Of a DNA stretch of 57,748 nucleotides, positions 17,668 through 25,566 are shown piece after piece. The position numbers and the translations under genes were made by a program. The notes beneath the pieces were generated by a model. That model searched no databases, was not told the origin of the DNA, and was given only the letters and a program-made list of their open reading frames with translations. The stretch's first letter is position 1. Each line of letters begins with the position of its first letter. The stretch lies in NCBI RefSeq assembly GCF_015235415.1, contig NZ_JADGLL010000020.1, positions 1-57,748 of the forward strand. The letters are read 5' to 3'. Source of the stretch: Microbacterium paludicola (GTDB lineage Bacteria; Actinomycetota; Actinomycetes; Actinomycetales; Microbacteriaceae).

Positions 17668-18696
17668 TCAATCCGCCGGATAGAACCGCGCGCGGCGGAC
17701 GACGACATCCACCCGCGCGCCGCCGACCGGGCGCATGCCGGTGGTGTGCGCCCGCAGCGCGATCCCGTCCCAGTCGACGACGACGTCGCCGCCGCGCTCC
17801 GTGAACAGGGAGGAGCGCACAACGGCGGCTCCCTCGTCCGACGGCACGAGCTCGACGTCCGAGGGCAGGATGGCCGCCTCCACGCGGCCGCTCACCCCGT
17901 CCGCGGGCAGCCGAAGCGGATGCCTCTCCGCCTCGAACCAGCCGGCCTCGGCCGCGCCCGCCACGACGGTCGCATCGGTCAGGAAGCGCGCGACGAACGG
18001 GTCGGCGGGCTCGCGCAGCAGCTTCTCCGGCGGTGCTACCTGGCGGATCGCCCCTGCTTCGAGCACCGCGACGCGGTCGGCGAGGGCGAGCGCCTCGGAT
18101 CGGTCGTGCGTCACGTGCACCACCGTGAGCCCCAGCTCGCGCGTCAGGGCGTGAAGCTCGAGACGCAGCCGGTCGCGCAGGGGCTCGTCCAGCGCCGACA
18201 GCGCCTCGTCGAGCAGCAGCACGCGGGGCCGCGACACCAGCGCCCTGGCGAGGGCTACCCGCTGGCGCTGCCCGCCCGACAGCGTCGCGGGGTCGCGCCG
18301 CGCGTAGCCCTCGAGGCCCACCATCTCCAGCGCGCCGGCGACGCGCTGCTCACGCTCGGCCCGCGGCACGCGCGCGCGACGCAGCGGGTAGTCGACGTTG
18401 CGGCCGACGCTCCAGTGCGGCCAGACGGCGTGCTGCTGGAAGACCATGCCGAGGTCGCGACGCTCGGGCGGCACGAAGGATCCCTCCCCCGCAACGGCGA
18501 CTCCGCCGATCCGGATCGCTCCGCTCGTCGGGCTGAGGAACCCGGCGATCGTGCGCAGCAGCGTCGTCTTGCCCGAGCCGGACGGGCCGACGAGCGCGAC
18601 GAACTCGCCGTCGCCGATCTCGAGGTCCACGGCGTCGAGACCGACGGATCCGCCCGGGTAGCGCACCGAGACGGCAGAGAGGGACACGGAAGACAT
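17668..18696 (-). CDS. ABC transporter ATP-binding protein (FbpC-like, iron(III)/spermidine class)
   Basis: 342 residues. Walker A GPSGSGKTT is near residue 37, the Q-loop is in MVFQQHAVWPH, the signature LSGGQRQRVALARAL is near 133, Walker B is LLLDEALSALD, and the H-loop is VTHD. The C-terminal 100 residues form a TOBE-like regulatory domain. It energises import through the permease encoded immediately upstream (10-base gap). The operon order is binding protein, permease, ATPase. Sequence type and the fused permease point to ferric iron import, but related systems carry phosphonates or thiamine, so the substrate is open. Confidence 0.88.
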   Translation of the reverse strand: MSSVSLSAVSVRYPGGSVGLDAVDLEIGDGEFVALVGPSGSGKTTLLRTIAGFLSPTSGAIRIGGVAVAGEGSFVPPERRDLGMVFQQHAVWPHWSVGRNVDYPLRRARVPRAEREQRVAGALEMVGLEGYARRDPATLSGGQRQRVALARALVSRPRVLLLDEALSALDEPLRDRLRLELHALTRELGLTVVHVTHDRSEALALADRVAVLEAGAIRQVAPPEKLLREPADPFVARFLTDATVVAGAAEAGWFEAERHPLRLPADGVSGRVEAAILPSDVELVPSDEGAAVVRSSLFTERGGDVVVDWDGIALRAHTTGMRPVGGARVDVVVRRARFYPAD

Positions 18697-18706
18697 GGCG
18701 CTCCGA

Positions 18707-20368
18707 TCAGGCGGCCCGGCGGGTGGCGAGGCCGAGCACGGCCAGGCCGAGCACCGCGACCACGAGGGACAGCGCAGACGCCGCGTTGAACGCACCCGCC
18801 TGCTGCAGGTTGAAGATGACGACGCCGAGCGTCTGCGAGCCCGGGGAGAGCAGCAGCACCGAGAGGGTCAGCTCGCGCACGGCGGTGACGGCCACGACCA
18901 CCGCACCGGACACCGCGGCGGGAAGCGCCATCCGGCACGAGATGTCGATGAGCGCGCGCAGGCGCCCGGCACCCGAGACGCGGGCAGCCTCCTCGGCGCT
19001 CGCCGGCGTGGCCGACAGCGGCGCGATGACCGACTGCACAACGAGCGCCACGAACGACGTCACGTACGCGCACAGGATGATCCAGGGCGTGTTGAACAGG
19101 CCGATCCGCGGCGCGAGCACAAGCCACGCGACCGCGATGACAAGCCCCGGGATGGCCTGCGGCAGGGTCGAGACGGCGAGCAGCCCGCGACGCCCCGCGA
19201 GGCGCGTGCGGGTGGCGAGCACGCCGACCGCGAGGCCGATGACGCCGCAGAGCACCGCCGCCAGCGCCGCGAGCATGATCGAGTTGCCCGCCCCGGCGAC
19301 GGTGTTGGGCGACGAGAGCGCACGGCCCAGGTTGTCGAGCGTGAGGTTCTCGGGCGTGTACGGAAGTCCGGGCGCACGCAGCAGGGTCTGGCCGAGCAGC
19401 GCGAGCAACGGCAGCAGCGTTGTGGTGAGCACCGCAGCCCACGCGATCGCCGCGATCGGCAGCCGCCCCGCCCCGAGCGGAAGCAGGGTCGGCGGCGAGC
19501 TCGAGGCGTCGAGCTCCCAGCCGCCGCGGCCGATCAGCGTGTCGAGCACCAGGGCGAGTGCCGCGATCGCGAGCAGCACGGTGCCGATCGTCGCCACGAC
19601 GGCGAGCGGATCGTCGATCGTTCCCGACTGCAGGTAGCGGTAGACGAGCGTCGCGAGGGTCGTGAAGCGCTCGGGCAGGCCGATGATCGACGGGATGCCG
19701 AAGTCGGCGAGGTTGCCGACGGCGATCAGCATGAACGACGACAGCATCGCGGGTCGCAGCAGCGGCAGTGTCACGGTGGCGAGCGCGCGCAGGGGCCCGG
19801 CCCCGGCGATCCGCGCGGCCTGCTCGAGGTCGGCGGGAACCCGCCGCAGCGCCGCCGAGACGACGAGCAGCGCGACGGGGCAGCTGTGGATCGCGAGCAG
19901 GATGACCACGCCGTCGCCGCCGTACACCGACCACAGGGGCTGGCCGGTGATCCCGCGCCACCACAGGTTGAGCGGGCTCGCGGGGCCGGCGATGCCGAGC
20001 CAGGCGATGGCTCCGACGAACGGCGGCACGAGCAGGGGGCTGAGGGCGAACAGCCGCAGCGCCCGGCGTCCCGGCAGATCCGACCGCTCGATCAGGATGG
20101 CGAGCGCCGTCCCGGCCGCCACCGCCAGCAGCGCCGACAGCGTCGCCGACGTGAAGCTGTTCACGCCCGCCTCGAGCACCTCGGGCTCGGCGAGGACGGC
20201 GAGCTGCGGCCGGCTCGCAGCGAGGAAGACGACGGCCGCGAGCGGCGCGAGCACGAGCGCGGCGAGTGCGACCCACGCGGCCGCGCTCAGCCCGGTGAGG
20301 CCATCCGGCCGCGCCGCATCGCGGGCCCGGCGCAGGGCCGGACCCGCGATGCGGACGGGGAGACTCAC
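18707..20368 (-). CDS. ABC transporter permease, two fused membrane domains (FbpB-like)
   Basis: 553 residues with about 12 membrane helices in two repeats. Each repeat bears an EAA loop for contact with the ATPase: EQAARIAGAGPLRALATVTLPLL in the first half and EEAARVSGAGRLRALIDI in the second. This fused form is characteristic of FbpB/SfuB-type permeases. The start is taken at GTG 20368, which overlaps the stop of the binding-protein gene as GTGA; there is no ATG nearby that keeps the first helix. It forms the translocation pore for the lipoprotein-delivered substrate. Confidence 0.87.
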   Translation of the reverse strand: MSLPVRIAGPALRRARDAARPDGLTGLSAAAWVALAALVLAPLAAVVFLAASRPQLAVLAEPEVLEAGVNSFTSATLSALLAVAAGTALAILIERSDLPGRRALRLFALSPLLVPPFVGAIAWLGIAGPASPLNLWWRGITGQPLWSVYGGDGVVILLAIHSCPVALLVVSAALRRVPADLEQAARIAGAGPLRALATVTLPLLRPAMLSSFMLIAVGNLADFGIPSIIGLPERFTTLATLVYRYLQSGTIDDPLAVVATIGTVLLAIAALALVLDTLIGRGGWELDASSSPPTLLPLGAGRLPIAAIAWAAVLTTTLLPLLALLGQTLLRAPGLPYTPENLTLDNLGRALSSPNTVAGAGNSIMLAALAAVLCGVIGLAVGVLATRTRLAGRRGLLAVSTLPQAIPGLVIAVAWLVLAPRIGLFNTPWIILCAYVTSFVALVVQSVIAPLSATPASAEEAARVSGAGRLRALIDISCRMALPAAVSGAVVVAVTAVRELTLSVLLLSPGSQTLGVVIFNLQQAGAFNAASALSLVVAVLGLAVLGLATRRAA

Positions 20369-21423
20369 TTCAGGAAGAGGTCGCGGAACGTCTCCACGGC
20401 GGCGTCCTGCGTCGAGCGGATGGTCTCCAGGTCGGGAGCCAGGATCGTCAGGTCGTCGAGCGCGGGCGCGCCCTCCGGGGTGCCGACGTCCGAGCGCACC
20501 GGGAGGTACGACTGCTCGACCGCCAGCGTCTGACCCTCGGCGCTGATCAGGAAGTCGACGAACGCCTGGGCGGCCTCGGGCGACTCGGTGTCGGCGAAGA
20601 TGCCCGCGGGCTGCGATACGAACGGCACGCCCTCCTCGGGGTAGGCGACGGCGATCGGCGAGCCCTGCGCGGCGAGCTCGCGCACGAGGTAGTCGACGAC
20701 GATGCCGACGGGCTGCGTGCCGGTCGCGACCGCCTGCGACACCGGGCCGTTGCTGTCGGCGATCACGGGCTTGTTGGCGGCGAGCTTCGTCAGCCACTCC
20801 TCGCCGAGCGCGGGCTCGTCGAGCCACACGGCGGCGTTGTATGCGGCGGCGCCCGAGACGTCCGGGTTCGGCATCACGATCTTGTCGGCGTAGGCCGCGT
20901 CCGTCAGGTCGGCCCAGGACGTCGGGGGCTCGGTGATGAGGCTCGTGTTGTACGCGATCACCGTGGGGATGATGCGCGTGCCCGTGTAGAAGCCCTCGGG
21001 GTCCACGAGCGCCGGGTCGAGCTTGTCCGCATCGGCCGGCGTGTACTCGAGCAGCAGGTCGTCGGCCGCGTAGTTCTCGAACGTGCCGGCGTCGGCGGCG
21101 AGCAGCACGTCGGCGCCGATGTCGCCCGACTCCTGCTCGGCCGCGATGCGCGCGGTGAGGTCGCCCGTGCCGGCGCGGAAGATCTCGACCGTCACTTCGG
21201 GGTGGATCTCGTTGAAGGCGGCGACGAGCGCGTCGGCCTTCTCCTGCGGCTCCGACGTGTAGAGCGTGATCGTGGCCGGCTCGAGCGCCGTGGCGGGTGC
21301 TTCCGCGGCAGGATCGACGGAGGCCGAGGGGTCGGCGGATCCGGCGGGAGCGGCGCAGCCGGCGAGGGTGAGCACGGCGAGACCGGTCAGGAAGATGGAG
21401 GCGGGAACGCGGGTAGCGGGCAT
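20365..21423 (-). CDS. ABC transporter substrate-binding lipoprotein (FbpA-like)
   Basis: 352 residues. It has a lipoprotein signal with lipobox LTLAGC near residue 23, an Ala/Pro/Ser linker, and then a type II periplasmic-binding fold starting ITLYTSEPQEKADALVAAFNEI. Conserved stretches AYNTSLI, WADLTDAAYADKIVMPNP and YPEEGVPFVSQPAGIF fit the ferric iron/AfuA-FbpA group. The two consecutive Tyr of classical FbpA are not obvious, so the ligand may be other than free Fe3+. It is the first gene of the importer operon. An IS256-type element is inserted 38 bases upstream of its start, between the gene and its probable native promoter. Confidence 0.87.
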   Translation of the reverse strand: MPATRVPASIFLTGLAVLTLAGCAAPAGSADPSASVDPAAEAPATALEPATITLYTSEPQEKADALVAAFNEIHPEVTVEIFRAGTGDLTARIAAEQESGDIGADVLLAADAGTFENYAADDLLLEYTPADADKLDPALVDPEGFYTGTRIIPTVIAYNTSLITEPPTSWADLTDAAYADKIVMPNPDVSGAAAYNAAVWLDEPALGEEWLTKLAANKPVIADSNGPVSQAVATGTQPVGIVVDYLVRELAAQGSPIAVAYPEEGVPFVSQPAGIFADTESPEAAQAFVDFLISAEGQTLAVEQSYLPVRSDVGTPEGAPALDDLTILAPDLETIRSTQDAAVETFRDLFLK

Positions 21424-21453
21424 GACTTCCTCTGGTTCGGCAGAGAGGGTGGG

Positions 21454-21461
21454 CGGGCAGT
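21454..21461. repeat. Target-site duplication, left copy
   Basis: CGGGCAGT immediately outside the left inverted repeat of the IS element, identical to 22920-22927. Confidence 0.9.
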
Positions 21462-22919
21462 GAGCTTGTCAAATGGTGTGTGTAAGGGGGCGGTGCCTCG
21501 GGGGTGTTAGAGGTAGGGCTGGACGCGGTCGGGGAAGGCGATCGCGAGCTGTTCGAGGGCCTTCTTCCAGTTCGTGACGACCTGCCCTTCGACGAGGCGT
21601 CCTTCGGCCTTGCGTTTGGCGCCGCGGCCGAGGCCGCGTTCCTTCTCGCGGTCGCGGGCGCGTTTGTCTTCGATGTTGCATATCGCCAGCCAGAGCAGCT
21701 TCACCACCGCGAGGTCGTTCGGGAAGTGCCCGCGGTTCTTGGTGACCTTCCGCAGCTGGTAGTTCAGCGACTCGATCGCGTTGGTGGTGTAGATCACCCG
21801 CCTCACTTCGGGCGGGAACGCGAGGAACGGCGTGAACCGCTCCCAGGCGTCGGTGAACACCGCGACCGCGTGCGGGTTCGCCTGCCCCAGAGGCGACGCC
21901 TTGAACGCCTCCAGCTCGCGTTCGGCAGCGTCCGCGCTCGGGGCCTGGTAGATCGGCTTGAGCGCGGCCGCGACGGCCTTGCGCTGCCCGTAGCCGACGA
22001 ACCGCATCGCGTTGCGGATCAGGTGGACCACGCAGGTCTGGACCATCGAATCGGGCCAGGTCGCCTCGATCGCCTCGGGGAACCCGGTGAGCCCGTCGCA
22101 GCAGACGATCAGGACGTCGCGGACGCCGCGGTTGGCGAGCTCGGCGCAGACACCCGCCCAGAACTTCGCGCCCTCGGTGGCCTGGATCCAGATGCCCAGG
22201 ACGTGCTTGATCCCGTCCATGTCGACGCCGACGGCGATGTGCGCGGCCTTGTTGCGCACGTGCCCGCCGTCGCGGACCTTCACGATCAGCGCGTCCAGGT
22301 AGATCACCGGGTAGAACGCCTCCAGCGGGCGCGACTGCCAGGCCAGGACCTCATCGGCGATCTCGTCGACGATGTTCGAGATCGTCTCGTGCGACAGCTC
22401 CGTCCCGACCGTCGAGGCGAGGTGGTGCTCGATGTCGCGGACGGTCATCCCGCCGGCGTAGAGCGAGACGATCATCTCGTCCAGCTGCGACAGCCTGCGG
22501 CTGCCGGTGGGGACCAGACGTGGCGTGAACGACCCGTCCCGGTCCCGCGGGATGCGCAGCTCGACATCGCCGACGCTCGTGCCCACGGTCTTCGGGAACG
22601 ACCCGTTACGGGAGTTCGGGAACACGTGCGCCTCGGGGTCGCCCTTCTCGTAGCCGACGTGATCGGTCAGCTCCGCCTGCAACCCGCGCTCCAGGCCCCG
22701 CTTGATCAGTTCCTGGATGAACCCGCCGTCACCGTCGAGCTGGATCTCGCCGGAGTCGATCTTCGCGAACAGGTCGTCGAAGACGCCTGCTTCCTCGAGA
22801 CGCTTCGCGCGCTCTTCCTGAGCGTTGCGGCGCGCTTCACGCGCCTGCTTGTCGATCGCCAATGTGGTGCTTCCTTTCGTAAGGAGACCCACCCCTTACA
22901 CACACCATTTGACAGGCTC
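21462..22919 (-). mobile_element. Complete IS256-family insertion sequence
   Basis: 1458 bases bounded by 28-bp terminal inverted repeats at 21462-21489 and 22892-22919 that differ at one position and share TGTCAAATGGTGTGTGTAAG. It is flanked by perfect 8-bp direct duplications (CGGGCAGT), the size typical of IS256 elements. It encodes one intact transposase, so the copy looks recent and active. It landed in the 5' region of the FbpABC-like operon. Confidence 0.95.
21507..22862 (-). CDS. IS256-family transposase (mutator type)
   Basis: 451 residues from TTG 22862, which has AAAGGAAG at a proper distance. A GTG at 22892 would add ten residues but starts inside the terminal repeat. The mutator-type DDE catalytic core is visible: first Asp in VIYLDALIVKV, second in IVCCDGLTGFPEAI, and Glu in YTTNAIESLNYQLRK. 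The N-terminal region carries the DNA-binding helices (LLVPTGSRRLSQLDEMI region and GMTVRDIEHHLAS). The C-terminal arginine-rich tail is complete. No frameshift or truncation is seen. Confidence 0.94.
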   Translation of the reverse strand: MAIDKQAREARRNAQEERAKRLEEAGVFDDLFAKIDSGEIQLDGDGGFIQELIKRGLERGLQAELTDHVGYEKGDPEAHVFPNSRNGSFPKTVGTSVGDVELRIPRDRDGSFTPRLVPTGSRRLSQLDEMIVSLYAGGMTVRDIEHHLASTVGTELSHETISNIVDEIADEVLAWQSRPLEAFYPVIYLDALIVKVRDGGHVRNKAAHIAVGVDMDGIKHVLGIWIQATEGAKFWAGVCAELANRGVRDVLIVCCDGLTGFPEAIEATWPDSMVQTCVVHLIRNAMRFVGYGQRKAVAAALKPIYQAPSADAAERELEAFKASPLGQANPHAVAVFTDAWERFTPFLAFPPEVRRVIYTTNAIESLNYQLRKVTKNRGHFPNDLAVVKLLWLAICNIEDKRARDREKERGLGRGAKRKAEGRLVEGQVVTNWKKALEQLAIAFPDRVQPYL

Positions 22920-22927
22920 CGGGCAGT
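22920..22927. repeat. Target-site duplication, right copy
   Basis: CGGGCAGT immediately outside the right inverted repeat, matching 21454-21461. Confidence 0.9.
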
Positions 22928-22931
22928 CTGA

Positions 22932-22949
22932 CTCGTTTCAATGAACGAG
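22932..22949. promoter_or_regulatory. Inverted repeat in the displaced promoter region of the ABC operon
   Basis: CTCGTT (22932-22937) and AACGAG (22944-22949) flank a 6-base AT-rich centre. Before the IS insertion this palindrome lay about 40 bases upstream of the binding-protein start. It may be an operator (for example of an iron repressor), but it does not match a known box closely. Confidence 0.35.
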
Positions 22950-22984
22950 CAGTGACGCGCAGCGATATCGCCGGAGAACGCACG

Positions 22985-23019
22985 AAACCCCGGCCAGAAG
23001 GCTCTTCTGACCGGGGTTT
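22985..23019. terminator. Bidirectional hairpin terminator
   Basis: Arms AAACCCCGGCCAGAA and TTCTGACCGGGGTTT pair with one mismatch around a short loop. An A-run on one side and a T-run on the other make it usable in both directions. It separates the ABC-operon upstream region from the DUF3500 gene. Confidence 0.75.
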
Positions 23020-23106
23020 CCGCACTCGGCCGGAGCATGCTGCGGCATAGAAACCTCATAGGTTCGCCAGAGATCCAGCTCCGGGAGGCCTCGTACCGTC
23101 GCAGAC

Positions 23107-24366
23107 ATGAACCCCGCGCCTATGCCTTCCAAACCCTCCCGCCTGCGCCGCCGCACTGCCACCTTGCTCGCGGCATCCACCATCGCGCTGTCCGTCGCCC
23201 TCGCCGGCTGCGCCTCCGCCACGCCCGCGGCAAGCAGTCCGTCGAGCTCCGCCTCGTCGACGACCACTGACATGAGTTCGAGCGAGACGACCACGGCCGA
23301 GACCGACACCACCGCGTCGTCCGAGACGACCGACGCGGCGACGACCGCCGAGACGATCGCAAGCACGACGTCCGCTGCCGACGCCTTCATCGCCACCCTC
23401 ACCGTAGAGCAGCACGAGACGCTGCTCTACGCCTACGACGACGACACCAAGACGACCTCCTGGAGCAACTTCCCGGTGACCTTCGTCGAGCGCGCGGGGC
23501 TGAACCTCGCCGACCTCACGGAGGAACAGCGACAGGCGGCGCTCACTGTGCTCGAGTCGCTCCTCAGCGACGAGGCGTACGCGACAGTCGTCGGCATCAT
23601 GGGCGGCGACCAGTACCTGCTCGAGAACAGCTCGAGCACCGAGAGCTCGCTTGGGCAGTACTACATCGCGTTCTTCGGCGATCCGTCTGACACCAGCGCC
23701 TGGGAGGTGCAGTTCGGCGGGCACCACCTCGGGATCAACGCCACGCTCGACGGCTCCACCGACGAGGTCACCTTCGCTCCCACCCACCTGGGTGTGCAGC
23801 CGGCCGTCTACACGGACGCCGACGGGAACACCGTTCAGCCGTTCGACGGCATCTACACCGACGCGTTCGCGTTCTTCGACAGCCTCACGGCCGAGCAGCA
23901 GGCGACGCTCACCTCGGGTGACGTGAGCATGTGCGCTCCGGGCGACACCTGCGACTTCTCCACCGGCTCGGGTCTCACCGGCGCCGACCTCACCGACGAG
24001 CAGAAGCAACTGCTGCTCGCCCTGATCTCGAACTGGGCCGGCATGGCCGACGAGCAGTCAACGGCCACGGCGCTCACCGAGATCGAGGCCACGCTCGACG
24101 ACACCGTCATCGCCTGGTCGGGCGAGACCAGCTACGACATGACCACCGGCGACGGCATCTCGTTCTCGATCTCCGGTCCCAACGTCTACATCGCGCTCCA
24201 GGCCCAGCAGGGATCGGCCGGCGCCGACGTCGACGGCGTCTCCACCTCCGGATGGGGACACGTTCACACCATCTACCGCGACCCGACGAACGACTATGCC
24301 GGCAGCGTCACCCAGCAGGCCGGCTCAGGCATGGGCGGCGGCCCCGGAGGCGCTCCCGGCGAGTGA
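23107..24366 (+). CDS. DUF3500 family secreted lipoprotein
   Basis: 419 residues. The signal peptide ends in lipobox VALAGC near residue 35. It is followed by a long Ser/Thr/Ala linker (about 40-90) and a DUF3500 domain: DAFIATLTVEQHETLLYAYDDD, WSNFPV, YYIAFFGDP, WEVQFGGHHLGINATLDG and the late GWGHVHTIYRDPTNDYAG. DUF3500 proteins are extracytoplasmic and of unknown function; conserved His and Trp residues of the core are present (GGHHLGIN, HVHTIYRD), suggesting a metal site. ATG 23107 gives a normal n-region. It ends with a Gly/Pro-rich tail and faces the convergent jetD. Confidence 0.85.
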   Translation: MNPAPMPSKPSRLRRRTATLLAASTIALSVALAGCASATPAASSPSSSASSTTTDMSSSETTTAETDTTASSETTDAATTAETIASTTSAADAFIATLTVEQHETLLYAYDDDTKTTSWSNFPVTFVERAGLNLADLTEEQRQAALTVLESLLSDEAYATVVGIMGGDQYLLENSSSTESSLGQYYIAFFGDPSDTSAWEVQFGGHHLGINATLDGSTDEVTFAPTHLGVQPAVYTDADGNTVQPFDGIYTDAFAFFDSLTAEQQATLTSGDVSMCAPGDTCDFSTGSGLTGADLTDEQKQLLLALISNWAGMADEQSTATALTEIEATLDDTVIAWSGETSYDMTTGDGISFSISGPNVYIALQAQQGSAGADVDGVSTSGWGHVHTIYRDPTNDYAGSVTQQAGSGMGGGPGGAPGE

Positions 24367-24438
24367 CACCGGGATGACCCGGACTGGGGCTCTCGGAGGG
24401 ACCTGGGCGTCGGTACCCATGCGGGGACTGCACCACAA

Positions 24439-25566
24439 CTAGAGCAACCCCAGCCGGTCGAGCGCGTACCCCCAAGGGATCCGCTCCTGTTCGAGGCGCA
24501 CGTTTCCTTCGGCACTCAGCAGTTGAAGCGTCGTCTTCTCTTCGCCGGTCAACGATGACAGCACGGCCGTGTTCGGCTCCGGGTCCAGCCCCCAGAGGTC
24601 CCGGTGCGCGAGCGCTGTCTCGACGTCCATCAGCGCCGAGGTCGCGTCGACGCCGTGCATGCGCAGCCGATGCAGGATGGCGAACCCATGGGAATCGAGA
24701 TCGCCCCAGTAGGCGACGCGCTGTGCCCACGGCAGGCGCGCCACGAGGTCGACGCGGTGGCCGCCGCCGTGGATCGCGATGCCGCCCTGGACGTCCGGCA
24801 TCGCGAGCACCGTGGCGAGGTTCTCGAACACGAACACCCGCACTGGTCGGATCGGCAGTGCGGCGAGCTCGTCGACGGGTGCCGAGACGTCGGTCAAACC
24901 GCCGAAGGCGAGCGCGGGGTCGAGCACACGCAGCCGCACCAGCGGCGCGGGTTCGCGCAGACCGAGCCCCGACGCACCGGTTCCTACCCGGTGGAGCGTC
25001 TCCACGAGGCCCCGACGCGATTCGATCCACTTCGTGTGGACGCCGCGAATCGGCAGCTCGCGGAGCAGAAGGCCTGAGCCTGGATGGTCACGCAGCCACA
25101 CGAGCACGTCCAGGAGGCGTCCGAAGTCGGCTTCCTCGAGCGCGGCGATCGTGCGCGCGTGGGAGCGCAGCGCTCGCCGGACGTCCTCACTCTCACCGAG
25201 AGTCTCCCGAAGCGCAGCTGCGCGGGCGAGCAGCAGGTTCCAGGCGGCGGTCTCCCCCGCGACGCGCGCGATCGCCCTAGCCCCGCGGACCACGGCGCGC
25301 ACCGGGACCTCCTGCGATCCGATCCGCGCCCAGCTGCGGCCGGCCCATTCGACGATCACATCGCCGTCCCGTCCTACTGCCCGCCATCTCTCGACCCAGG
25401 CGCGCGTCGCCTCGAGATCGGCGAGCGCCAGGCGTTCGGTCGGCGGGTGCAACGGCACGTCGATGGCGGCGCCGTGCACGCCCGTCGCCGCCCACTCTCG
25501 CGCGTCACGGTCGAACACCCGCTTCGCGCGTGCGCGGAGGTCGGCCACCTCCACCGGTGCCGTCAC
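24439..25566 (-). CDS. jetD: Wadjet nuclease subunit JetD (DUF3322-DUF2220, Toprim-like)
   Basis: 375 residues. The N-terminal DUF3322 part (ADLRARAKRVFDRDAREWAA onward) is followed by the DUF2220 Toprim/topoisomerase VI-like region with FVFENLATVLAM and YWGDLDSHGFAILHRLRMHG, whose acidic residues are the expected metal ligands. JetD is the endonuclease of the Wadjet anti-plasmid system; it cuts closed circular DNA that the JetABC condensin has extruded. The start is GTG 25566, overlapping the jetC stop as GTGA. It is the last gene of the jetABCD operon and looks full length. Confidence 0.93.
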   Translation of the reverse strand: MTAPVEVADLRARAKRVFDRDAREWAATGVHGAAIDVPLHPPTERLALADLEATRAWVERWRAVGRDGDVIVEWAGRSWARIGSQEVPVRAVVRGARAIARVAGETAAWNLLLARAAALRETLGESEDVRRALRSHARTIAALEEADFGRLLDVLVWLRDHPGSGLLLRELPIRGVHTKWIESRRGLVETLHRVGTGASGLGLREPAPLVRLRVLDPALAFGGLTDVSAPVDELAALPIRPVRVFVFENLATVLAMPDVQGGIAIHGGGHRVDLVARLPWAQRVAYWGDLDSHGFAILHRLRMHGVDATSALMDVETALAHRDLWGLDPEPNTAVLSSLTGEEKTTLQLLSAEGNVRLEQERIPWGYALDRLGLL

